Below are positions 49,140-55,263 of a stretch of DNA of 64,000 nucleotides, piece by piece. Made by a program: the position numbers and the translations under genes. The stretch is taken from IMG/VR virus record IMGVR_UViG_3300023184_000033, positions 1 through 64,000 of that record; one strand, written 5' to 3'. Under the pieces are notes generated by a model. It was not told where the DNA came from and searched no databases. It worked only from the letters and a program-made list of their open reading frames with translations. Within the stretch, counting starts at the first letter, position 1, and every line of letters starts with the position of its first letter. Source of the stretch: a virus.

Positions 49140-49353
49140 CCATATTAAAATACATTAGGATGCGATTGTCGTTCCAGAACTTCATCTGGCTTCTCACGGC
49201 TTCGTCTGCCGATAAGACAATCTACACATTACGATTCAACTAATTCCAGCGCAGTCGGATTGCTTCATGTAACTTATAAGGTTCACAGCGGCCTGTGATA
49301 CGTGCCAAATAAGTCACCTACTGGAGTTGGTAACCTAATGTATTTTAATATGG
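49140..49353 (-). ncRNA. Stem-bounded structured RNA B
   Basis: A 20-bp perfect closing stem (49140-49159 with 49334-49353) encloses 174 bases. Domain 1: 7-bp GATTGTC (49164-49170) with GACAATC (49216-49222) around hairpins CCAGA/TCTGG (49174-49189) and CGGC/GCCG (49197-49211). Domain 2: nine-pair stem 49269-49277 with 49309-49317 around CACAG/CTGTG (49284-49297). The closing stem begins with the CCA of tRNA-Glu. This is far beyond chance folding. Confidence 0.8.
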
Positions 49354-49426
49354 CGTCCCGTAGGGGATTCGAACCCCTGTGAATAGCGTGAAAGGCTACT
49401 ATCCTAGGCCTCTAGATGAACGGGAC
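49351..49426 (-). tRNA. tRNA-Glu (TTC)
   Basis: GTCCCGT/ACGGGAC acceptor, anticodon loop CTTTCAC, T-loop TTCGAAT, encoded CCA that overlaps the closing stem of RNA B by three bases. Confidence 0.93.
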
Positions 49427-49433
49427 AATATTA

Positions 49434-49458
49434 AATACAATCTAATTTTTAAAGAACA
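49434..49458 (-). promoter_or_regulatory. boxA-like antitermination sequence, copy 1
   Basis: On the minus strand TGTTCTTTAAAAATTAGATT, eight bases before tRNA-Glu, resembles boxA of proteobacterial rRNA operons (TGCTCTTTAACA and the betaproteobacterial TGTTCTTTAAAAATT). A near-identical 26-base copy precedes tRNA-Gln at 50543-50569. Confidence 0.6.
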
Positions 49459-49521
49459 TTTGCTAGTAATTTTTCAACTAGCGGCCTCGGGGATTCGATC
49501 CCTCTGCATTGCAATCAAGCA

Positions 49522-49566
49522 CCAATGTTCCTCATTGGTTTTTGTGTTACCTGTGTTCCTCACAGG
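49522..49566 (-). ncRNA. Twin hairpins with identical GAGGAAC loops
   Basis: CCAAT-GAGGAAC-ATTGG (49538-49522) and CCTGT-GAGGAAC-ACAGG (49566-49550) are two hairpins with different stems but the same loop, in the leader between a promoter at 49605-49632 and boxA. Same loop with covaried stems implies selection for a loop-binding protein; A-GGA loops suit CsrA/RsmA-type proteins (inference). A T-arm-like segment lies near 49485-49503. Confidence 0.6.
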
Positions 49567-49604
49567 ACTTGGTTGGATCAACTAATTTCTCAATCGATAC
49601 ACGT

Positions 49605-49632
49605 ATTATATACGAACCGGTTGGTTTGTCAA
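49605..49632 (-). promoter_or_regulatory. Sigma70-like promoter for the leader, tRNA-Glu and spacer RNAs
   Basis: TTGACA (49632-49627), 16 bases, TATAAT (49610-49605) on the minus strand. Downstream lie the twin hairpins, boxA, tRNA-Glu, RNA B, RNA A and the rest of the array. Confidence 0.75.
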
Positions 49633-49642
49633 CCACTTTCTT

Positions 49643-49674
49643 GTTGTATTTTTACAACGTTGTTTTTATACAAC
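49643..49674. repeat. GTTGT-N6-ACAAC palindromes, copies 4 and 5 in tandem
   Basis: GTTGT/ATTTTT/ACAAC (49643-49658) is followed directly by GTTGT/TTTTAT/ACAAC (49659-49674), immediately upstream of the -35 box at 49627-49632. Confidence 0.65.
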
Positions 49675-49679
49675 ATATA

Positions 49680-49757
49680 TGGAGGTGCAGGTGAGATTTG
49701 AACTCACGATTTTACAGTTTTGCAGGCTGTTGCCTTGGACCGCTCGGCCACTGCACC
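49680..49757 (-). tRNA. tRNA-Cys (GCA)
   Basis: GGTGCAG/CTGCACC acceptor, anticodon loop CTGCAAA, T-loop TTCAAAT, encoded CCA. Confidence 0.9.
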
Positions 49758-49764
49758 ATATTTT

Positions 49765-49852
49765 TGGCAGAGAGTATGAGATTCGAACTCATGCACCGCT
49801 TTCGCAATGACGGTTTAGCAAACCGCTCCTTTAACCACTCAGGCAACTCTCT
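49765..49852 (-). tRNA. tRNA-Ser (GCT)
   Basis: Class II tRNA with a long variable arm, anticodon loop TTGCTAA, T-loop TTCGAAT, discriminator G, encoded CCA. Confidence 0.93.
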
Positions 49853-49857
49853 AAACT

Positions 49858-50226
49858 TTATCCTTCTTTATTCAATGAAACACTTTCGGAATAGTAGCCG
49901 TTAGACTCACCATACCAACGAATGTCAACATAACCTTTGATAGTTGCTAGCTTGTAGAATGTCCATGTGAACGAATCTTGGTATTCTGATACTTCAGCAC
50001 CTTCTGGATTTTCATTGCTTGAAGATTCTTCAGCAACAAGCAATGGAACACCAATCAAGTCTTGAACATCACCAACAACGGACTCAACCGAAACAGATTC
50101 GCAACAATCTTGGTAATGGTACATGTTGTACACTTCACCATCAACAGTAACAAACTTAATGTTGTCACTGCCAACATCAACTTCTTTTAAAACTTTTCCT
50201 AGCAGAGATTCAAAATTTACGTACAT
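49858..50226 (-). CDS. DUF7448-like protein
   Basis: A 122-aa protein; start at ATG 50226 (MYVNFESLLGKVLKEVDV) with AAGGATAT upstream. FESLLGK, FVTVDGEVYNMYHYQDCCE and DLIGVPLLVAEE fit a family of small phage proteins of unknown role (recalled as DUF7448). It lies between two tRNA-Ser genes. Confidence 0.7.
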   Translation of the reverse strand: MYVNFESLLGKVLKEVDVGSDNIKFVTVDGEVYNMYHYQDCCESVSVESVVGDVQDLIGVPLLVAEESSSNENPEGAEVSEYQDSFTWTFYKLATIKGYVDIRWYGESNGYYSESVSLNKEG

Positions 50227-50245
50227 ATAATATCCTTTATAAAAA

Positions 50246-50337
50246 TGGCGGAAGACAGAGGAGTCGAACCCCATCCCATTTCTGAGAACCTGGTTTTCAA
50301 GGCCAGTCGCAGGACCATCCCCGCTGCATTATCTTCC
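50246..50337 (-). tRNA. tRNA-Ser (TGA)
   Basis: Class II tRNA, GGAAGAT/GTCTTCC acceptor, long variable arm, anticodon loop CTTGAAA, T-loop TTCGACT, encoded CCA. Confidence 0.92.
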
Positions 50338-50340
50338 GTT

Positions 50341-50469
50341 GCCATATAGAAACTCTCTGTAGGATTTGCACCTAATTGTAACCTTATCTTCCTTGCAGGT
50401 TCTTGTATTGGTCGACTTTTACAAGTTTACTGTTTTCAAGTGTAGTTACACAGAGAGTTTTTATATGGC
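50341..50469 (-). ncRNA. Stem-bounded structured RNA C
   Basis: A 20-pair closing stem (50341-50360 with 50450-50469, one mismatch or wobble) encloses 89 bases with hairpins AACCT/AGGTT (50380-50401) and CTTGTA/TACAAG (50402-50425). Its first bases (GCCA) are the 3' end of tRNA-Gln and it ends four bases before tRNA-Ser. Confidence 0.72.
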
Positions 50470-50539
50470 AGGGGATACAAGAATCGAACTTGTACTAACA
50501 GATTCAAAGTCTGCTGTGCTACCACTACACAAATCCCCA
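50466..50539 (-). tRNA. tRNA-Gln (TTG)
   Basis: TGGGGAT acceptor, anticodon loop CTTTGAA, T arm ACAAG TTCGATT CTTGT, discriminator G, encoded CCA. The first acceptor pair is T-T. First tRNA of the array. Confidence 0.9.
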
Positions 50540-50542
50540 ACA

Positions 50543-50569
50543 AAATACAATCTAATTTTTTAAAGAACA
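50543..50569 (-). promoter_or_regulatory. boxA-like antitermination sequence, copy 2
   Basis: TTGTTCTTTAAAAAATTAGA on the minus strand, three bases before tRNA-Gln. It is the same element as at 49434-49458 with one extra A. Confidence 0.6.
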
Positions 50570-50635
50570 ATTTTGTATTGTAACAGACACGATGGTCTTC
50601 GGCAATACATGGTGTTGTTTTTATGAAACACCAAA

Positions 50636-50665
50636 CAAAAAACCCTTAGATGTTTAGTCTAAGGG
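50636..50665 (-). terminator. Intrinsic terminator in the leader of the tRNA array
   Basis: An 8-bp perfect stem (CCCTTAGA, seven-base loop, TCTAAGGG) is followed by six U residues on the minus strand. It lies between the promoter at 50839-50867 and boxA copy 2, so it would end a roughly 195-nt leader RNA unless antiterminated. Confidence 0.88.
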
Positions 50666-50832
50666 TCTTGTGTTTAGAATCTTTTTAGAACTTTTTAGTT
50701 CATCCTCTCCACACAAAACCCGGCTGGCCATGGCATATCGGCACAATTAATACTTGTGCGATACTCTGACTGTAACGTAAAGGGTTTATGGGATATGAGA
50801 GACACTTTTTTCTTTCGATTAATTTAATTTAT
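50666..50832 (-). ncRNA. Candidate leader/small RNA
   Basis: The stretch between the promoter and the terminator has hairpins GCACAA/TTGTGC and GAACT/AGTTC and only a weak 25-codon frame (start MASRVLCGED). The rest of 50575-50921 holds only the promoter, terminator and a palindrome. Confidence 0.5.
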
Positions 50833-50838
50833 GTATGT

Positions 50839-50867
50839 ATTATATATGTATATATGAGGATTGGCAA
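50839..50867 (-). promoter_or_regulatory. Sigma70-like promoter for the tRNA array
   Basis: TTGCCA (50867-50862), 17 bases, TATAAT (50844-50839) on the minus strand. Confidence 0.72.
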
Positions 50868-50903
50868 GAGGTTTTATGGTTTTTTTGTAACTATTTGAAA
50901 TAT

Positions 50904-50919
50904 GTTGTAAAAAAACAAC
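50904..50919. repeat. GTTGT-N6-ACAAC palindrome, copy 6
   Basis: GTTGT, A6, ACAAC, two bases after the stop of the SprT-like gene and about 37 bases upstream of the -35 at 50862-50867. Confidence 0.6.
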
Positions 50920-50921
50920 AA

Positions 50922-51431
50922 TTACGGGTACTCTTTCCATCCTAGAGGTTCAATTTCCAACACAGGTGCATCTATGTTGTAGATTTCTTGGAACACTTCC
51001 CACAGTTTTTCTTTAATAGCAAACTTTGCAAAAAGGCCTGTCTCCATGCCGTGTGCTTCAACTTCCCAAGGACACAACCAGTAGTCTTCACCGGTTTGTC
51101 TTTGTCCTTTCCAGCGAGTCAAAGATTCGTTTGTTTCTCCGTAAGCAAACTGTTTGATGTGTACCATTTCATGTGCAATGGTCTTTAGAATATCCTTTGC
51201 GTTCATAAGAGAGTACACTTCAATTTCAAATTCTCTTGGTTTGTTGCTTTCGTTGCAATCAACTACATGAGCATAACCCATAGCATCCATAGTGTCGTTG
51301 AATTTGATTTTAATTGTCAGATTTTCTGCCATTTTATCAGACAACAATTCCTTAGCGTAAAACATGGTGGCACGCTTCACATAGGGGCGAAATCGTTCTT
51401 TGTCTGGACAACCAACAATACTTAGTTTCAT
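50922..51431 (-). CDS. SprT-like zinc metallopeptidase
   Basis: A 169-aa protein with HEMVHIKQFAYG (HExxH) near residue 88 and the third-ligand region CPWEVEAHGMETGL near 120. Similar phage proteins are annotated as SprT-like; the SprT/Spartan family acts on DNA-protein crosslinks. Role in phage unknown. Upstream AATAAATA (51458-51465) suggests late expression. Confidence 0.8.
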   Translation of the reverse strand: MKLSIVGCPDKERFRPYVKRATMFYAKELLSDKMAENLTIKIKFNDTMDAMGYAHVVDCNESNKPREFEIEVYSLMNAKDILKTIAHEMVHIKQFAYGETNESLTRWKGQRQTGEDYWLCPWEVEAHGMETGLFAKFAIKEKLWEVFQEIYNIDAPVLEIEPLGWKEYP

Positions 51432-51457
51432 TTGGCACCTAAAATAGTAGTTAATTA

Positions 51458-51465
51458 TATTTATT
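51458..51465 (-). promoter_or_regulatory. Late promoter octamer AATAAATA
   Basis: AATAAATA followed by TA on the minus strand, 27 bases before the ATG at 51431. Confidence 0.5.
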
Positions 51466-51497
51466 TACTATCGAGTTTGTGTGCTAATAATTTCACC

Positions 51498-51938
51498 TTA
51501 TGAAACGTGTACTATCTCTACTCCACACTTCCCTAAGAAGGTTAAACCATCTTCATTTCGATAATGTTCACCAAAGTATACTTTTTTAATTCCGGATGTA
51601 AAGATTTGTTTTGCACAATCAATACATGGTGCATGAGTTAAAAACATGTCTGCACCATCACCAGACTCCGTTGACTTGGCTAATTTTGCAATTGCATTGG
51701 CTTCCGCATGAATGACTTCTGGTTTAGTTTTATATTCGTAACGACCAAATTCATCATCACCAATACGAACTAGATTTTCACATTCATTTGTCCAACCAGG
51801 AGGCATTCCATTATAACCAATACTCAATACTCTATTGTCTTTAACAACAATTGCACCAACTTTGAGTCTTATAGCTGTAGACAGAGATGCATAAATCTGA
51901 GCCACCTTCATGTGTGCATCAATAAACTTTTGTTTCAC
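51498..51938 (-). CDS. cd: dCMP deaminase
   Basis: A 146-aa zinc deaminase: VIHAEANAI (HAE) near residue 76 and APCIDCAKQI (PCxxC) near 107, plus KVGAIVVKDNRVLSIGYNG. It makes dUMP for ThyX. It overlaps the epimerase gene by 20 bases. Confidence 0.93.
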   Translation of the reverse strand: MKQKFIDAHMKVAQIYASLSTAIRLKVGAIVVKDNRVLSIGYNGMPPGWTNECENLVRIGDDEFGRYEYKTKPEVIHAEANAIAKLAKSTESGDGADMFLTHAPCIDCAKQIFTSGIKKVYFGEHYRNEDGLTFLGKCGVEIVHVS

Positions 51939-52710
51939 CTAAAGCCTCTTTTGTTTTTGTCATGTCTGCCCGTGTATATTTTTGATACGAATTCTTCAAT
52001 TCTTCCGGCATTGGAGTATAATTCACAACAGATGGATATTTTTTACCGATCTCTGTAGCAACTTCTAAGAAACTCTTAGTGGTTCCTGTACCTAAATTAA
52101 AAAGTCCACTCTGTTCAGTTTTCATGAACATTAAATGATATTGAACAATCTCACTCACATGAATAAAGTCTCTGTAATATAAATTTGACATGTCAAATAT
52201 TTTTATTTTTCCGTTAAGTTTAGCTTGTTGTGTAAACTTGTGATATGGACTTGCTTGGTCACCTTTGTGTTCTTCACCTTCTGGTCCATACACATTAAAA
52301 TACCTGAATATCTGTGTTCTGGCACCCATTGGATGACGTTCAATATATCTTTCACTAAGATACTTAGACCACGCATAAGGTGTTCTTGGATCAACCAAGG
52401 CATCTTCTCTAAATGAACTTACTAATCCATAAACACTCGCAGAACTAGAGAATTGAAAGTTTACACCATAAGTTTTGCAAGAACCATAGAGTTGTCTAGT
52501 AAAATCATAATTTTGTCTCATTACTTTTTCAACATCACGTTCGGTTGTAGAACTAATGGCACCCATATGAATAACCCAATCTTGTTCCATAACACTAGGC
52601 ATGTTGCCATCATCCCAATCAAAAGTAGAAACGTTATGTCCTTCTTTCTCTAAGGCAACCAACATGTGTTGGCCAATAAAGCCTTTGTGACCAGTTAATA
52701 GTATGTTCAT
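51919..52710 (-). CDS. ADP-heptose epimerase-like SDR (HldD/RfaD-like)
   Basis: A 263-aa NAD(P)-dependent epimerase; start at 52710 (ATGA overlap). LLTGHKGFIGQHM is the Rossmann motif, YAWSKYLSE the catalytic YxxxK near residue 139, and the RYFNVYGPEGEEHKGDQASP segment is characteristic of HldD. It would convert ADP-D- to ADP-L-glycero-heptose. The neighbouring HldE-like genes support this. Confidence 0.82.
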   Translation of the reverse strand: MNILLTGHKGFIGQHMLVALEKEGHNVSTFDWDDGNMPSVMEQDWVIHMGAISSTTERDVEKVMRQNYDFTRQLYGSCKTYGVNFQFSSSASVYGLVSSFREDALVDPRTPYAWSKYLSERYIERHPMGARTQIFRYFNVYGPEGEEHKGDQASPYHKFTQQAKLNGKIKIFDMSNLYYRDFIHVSEIVQYHLMFMKTEQSGLFNLGTGTTKSFLEVATEIGKKYPSVVNYTPMPEELKNSYQKYTRADMTKTKEALGETKVY

Positions 52711-53261
52711 TTCCACATCCAAATCCATTGATAACCATCATAGATTCTTTCGTTACCGATAAGATCCATATATTGTTTGATATAGTAACCTTTGCCTTTA
52801 TTTCCAAAGTTATCATCAACAACGACCATAGTCTTTTCTGTTAACGAAGGACAAATTGCTAGCAATTCAAAAATGTGATGTAAAGAACTTTCGTGTTCTA
52901 TACCTTCATAGAAATCATAACTATCCAAATACAACAAATCAATTTTTTCATCTTTGTTAAATTGTTTGAGAAAAGCAACAGAATCTGATAATACAATATT
53001 TGTATTTGTATTTGTTACTTGTGTTTTAGCAAATATAACATTTGTTGGTGAGTTGTCAACTGAATAGAATCTTCCACCATTTTCATTCAAGTATTGGTCA
53101 AAAATTTCTGTGCTACAACCAGCACCATAATCTTCAGCTTCTCTAATGCAACCAGTTTCTACAATCAAAGGATTATGAATACCCTTTAAATGATTTACCA
53201 TCAGTTGAAAAGATGGTGTTCGTTGCCTTGTTAATTCTAAATGTTGTTCTACTGTTTTCAT
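52707..53261 (-). CDS. SAM-dependent methyltransferase-like protein
   Basis: A 184-aa protein with IVETGCIREAEDYGAGCST near residue 33 (motif I), FYSVDNSPTN near 66 and IDLLYLDSYDFYEG near 107. A class I fold of the Methyltransf_24 type. It is encoded within the heptose cassette, so a sugar or glycan target is possible. Confidence 0.72.
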   Translation of the reverse strand: MKTVEQHLELTRQRTPSFQLMVNHLKGIHNPLIVETGCIREAEDYGAGCSTEIFDQYLNENGGRFYSVDNSPTNVIFAKTQVTNTNTNIVLSDSVAFLKQFNKDEKIDLLYLDSYDFYEGIEHESSLHHIFELLAICPSLTEKTMVVVDDNFGNKGKGYYIKQYMDLIGNERIYDGYQWIWMWK

Positions 53262-53617
53262 TTTTGACTATCACCTTTCATAACACGATAATTATCTTCA
53301 ACAGAATCTGGTGTAGAAACTTCAATAATAGTTCCTGTTTCATCACAGATGATTTGATGTGGTAATAGTGGTGGATTATGCCACACATCACCACGTTTTA
53401 ATTTAACTTCATCCATCTCAGCATTTTTTGTATTGATTACTTTAACAGTAAATTCACCATCAAGTACATACCACGTTTCATCTTTCTCTGCATGGAAATG
53501 CATGGAGAATTTTGCACCTTTACGGAAGTTCAATAACTTGCCGCAGTATTTGTCAGTTGAGGCCCAAATCAATTCATTGCCCCAACCTTTTTCAACGAAA
53601 CCATTTAATCTAGTCAT
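53258..53617 (-). CDS. Cupin, mannose-6-phosphate isomerase-like
   Basis: A 119-aa single cupin: KFSMHFHAEKDETWYVLDGE (metal-binding HxH...E) near residue 36 and GDVWHNPPLLPHQI (second H) near 75. Such domains isomerise or epimerise sugar phosphates. It sits between the HldE kinase-like and methyltransferase genes. Confidence 0.8.
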   Translation of the reverse strand: MTRLNGFVEKGWGNELIWASTDKYCGKLLNFRKGAKFSMHFHAEKDETWYVLDGEFTVKVINTKNAEMDEVKLKRGDVWHNPPLLPHQIICDETGTIIEVSTPDSVEDNYRVMKGDSQK

Positions 53618-54375
53618 AGAATTTCCTCTAACTTTGGTGCATAGACACCCATATGTTGTACTGTCAATGATGAAGCTTTCATTGCTAGTTTAATTGCTTC
53701 TTCAATGTTATTATATTTTAGATAACCAAAAGTTAGTGCAGATAGAAATGTATCACCAGCACCAGTCACATCAACTACCTCAACAAGGTGAGAACCAAAA
53801 ATACAGTTGTCATATCTGACACCTTTATCACCCAATGTAACAATCAATTTATGTGCAAATGTATTACTAGTTACCTTGCTAAATTCTAACTCATTTATTT
53901 TAACAAAGCAACCATCAAAACGCTTTAAATCGGTTTTCTTTGTATCAACAAAAATAGGACCTTTAAATTCTTTACGAATTTCTTCTACCACTTCGTAAGA
54001 GATTGTGCCTTTGTTGTAATCTGAAACAACAATTGCATCATATAATTTTGGAATTTCGGTGGCGAATACCAATGGGTCACATTGAACATCATCATCAATA
54101 CGAACGATGTGTTGTTTACTTTTTAAATCTATCAATCTTGTTTTGCACGAAATACCATTACTCAGAAATGTAACTTTACATCCAAGTGCTTCAAGGTTTT
54201 CTTTAACGTTTGCAGCCATTCCAGGTTTTGTTTCCTCATGTGAGAACTTGAAAACTGGAACTGGTGCTTCGGGACTGATACGTTCAACTGTACCGTATTG
54301 ATACACATCTAGGCAATCATCGCCTATCAGTAATATGTTGAATGATTTTTGTGGTTGAGTGTTTGGTATGTTCAT
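53614..54375 (-). CDS. HldE kinase-domain-like (PfkB family)
   Basis: A 253-aa sugar kinase resembling the heptose-7-phosphate kinase half of HldE. ERISPEAPVPVFK near residue 31 is the HldE signature and DVTGAGDTFLSAL near 205 is the PfkB catalytic motif. It is a stand-alone protein here. Its first 20 codons overlap the adenylyltransferase gene in another frame. Confidence 0.87.
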   Translation of the reverse strand: MNIPNTQPQKSFNILLIGDDCLDVYQYGTVERISPEAPVPVFKFSHEETKPGMAANVKENLEALGCKVTFLSNGISCKTRLIDLKSKQHIVRIDDDVQCDPLVFATEIPKLYDAIVVSDYNKGTISYEVVEEIRKEFKGPIFVDTKKTDLKRFDGCFVKINELEFSKVTSNTFAHKLIVTLGDKGVRYDNCIFGSHLVEVVDVTGAGDTFLSALTFGYLKYNNIEEAIKLAMKASSLTVQHMGVYAPKLEEIL

Positions 54376-54718
54376 AAAATATTATTTCACCGCAATGTTC
54401 TTCACCAATTATTGGCTTGTTACGATAGTCACTTCCTTTTACCATAATATCAGGTTCATATAATTGAATCATGAGTTCCAAATCTTCATCGGTACCGAAC
54501 AGTTTAACTTCATCGACACCTTTTAATCTAGATAACATGAATCTTCTATCTTCTTGATTATTTATTGGCCGTGTAGGACCTTTTAATCGACCAACTCTAA
54601 GGTCTGTATCTATTGCCACCAAAAGATAATCACCTAGACTTGCCGCATATTCGAGCATTTCTAGGTGACCACGATGTAAAATATCGAAAGTGCCATTAAC
54701 GAATATTTTTTTAGACAT
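54317..54718 (-). CDS. HldE adenylyltransferase-domain-like
   Basis: A 133-aa nucleotidyltransferase like the C-terminal half of HldE: VNGTFDILHRGHLEML (HxGH) near residue 7, VKGSDYRNK near 93 and KHSTTKIIQ near 119. With the kinase gene it rebuilds the two HldE activities as separate polypeptides, in the reverse order of the cellular fusion. Confidence 0.87.
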   Translation of the reverse strand: MSKKIFVNGTFDILHRGHLEMLEYAASLGDYLLVAIDTDLRVGRLKGPTRPINNQEDRRFMLSRLKGVDEVKLFGTDEDLELMIQLYEPDIMVKGSDYRNKPIIGEEHCGEIIFYEHTKHSTTKIIQHITDRR

Positions 54719-54719
54719 T

Positions 54720-54926
54720 TCAAGTTTTATTCAGAATATTCCGGACAACTTTATCTTTTACCATATCAGGAATAGTTAGATATGGCCACTCTAAAAAGAA
54801 TGGACAAATATTTTGCCATCGGTTGTTCTTCAAAAAATATCCAAATTCTTTAAGGTCTTTTTTAGAATTAGGATCAAAACTCCTGCGTCTAGTTAAAATC
54901 TCTTGGTTAATTTTATTCAATATCAT
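54720..54926 (-). CDS. Conserved T4-like protein, 68 aa
   Basis: LTRRRSFDPNSKKDLKEFGY, then FFLEWPYLTIPDMVKDKVV: a pattern I recall from T4-like marine phages, function unknown. ATGA overlap with the gene upstream. Confidence 0.72.
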   Translation of the reverse strand: MILNKINQEILTRRRSFDPNSKKDLKEFGYFLKNNRWQNICPFFLEWPYLTIPDMVKDKVVRNILNKT

Positions 54927-55132
54927 TTCACGGCCTCTAAAGAATCTTTACGCAAATAATGTAATTGTTGAGTTCTATCTTGTGATGGCATAAATTTTGT
55001 CACAGGAAGAAAAGTCACACCATCAATCTCATTGGGTTCCCAATGTGTATAGGTGTAGAAAACCTCTCCTGAGCCATTACGCACACGATACTTCTTCAAT
55101 ACGGGTTTGAATTGTGGTTTAGAATTTTTCAT
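54923..55132 (-). CDS. Conserved small protein, 69 aa
   Basis: A basic N-terminus (KPQFKPVLKKYRVRNGSGE) then YTHWEPNEIDGVTFLPV. Not recognised beyond phage hypothetical proteins. It is the first gene behind the overlapping terminator-promoter at 55142-55176. Confidence 0.65.
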   Translation of the reverse strand: MKNSKPQFKPVLKKYRVRNGSGEVFYTYTHWEPNEIDGVTFLPVTKFMPSQDRTQQLHYLRKDSLEAVK

Positions 55133-55141
55133 AATGTATAT

Positions 55142-55170
55142 ATTATATCAAATAAAAAGGGCTCTGTCAA
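55142..55170 (-). promoter_or_regulatory. Sigma70-like promoter overlapping a terminator
   Basis: TTGACA (55170-55165), 17 bases, TATAAT (55147-55142) on the minus strand. The -35 box is formed by the loop of the terminator hairpin of the upstream operon. Confidence 0.78.
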
Positions 55171-55176
55171 GAGCCC
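55154..55176 (-). terminator. Intrinsic terminator of the phasin/Hsp20 operon
   Basis: A 7-bp perfect stem (GGGCTCT, TGAC, AGAGCCC) with five U residues, seven bases after the stop of the 26-aa gene. Confidence 0.88.
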
Positions 55177-55182
55177 CTAAGG

Positions 55183-55263
55183 TTATTTGCCTTTTGTTTG
55201 GAAACGTTCCGGATGATTGAGGCGTTCCCACTCCTCATCGGATACGGGCCACCAGTACATCAT
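55183..55263 (-). CDS. 26-aa microprotein
   Basis: MMYWWPVSDEEWERLNHPER then FQTKGK. The start overlaps the Hsp20 stop as ATGA, and the stop lies directly before an intrinsic terminator, so it is the last gene of the operon. Tryptophan-rich. Function is unknown. Confidence 0.6.
   Translation of the reverse strand: MMYWWPVSDEEWERLNHPERFQTKGK

Noticed and set aside
44514-50540. Overlapping protein frames across the tRNA genes
   Set aside because: They coincide with cloverleaf sequences and lack ribosome sites; only genes between tRNAs were kept.
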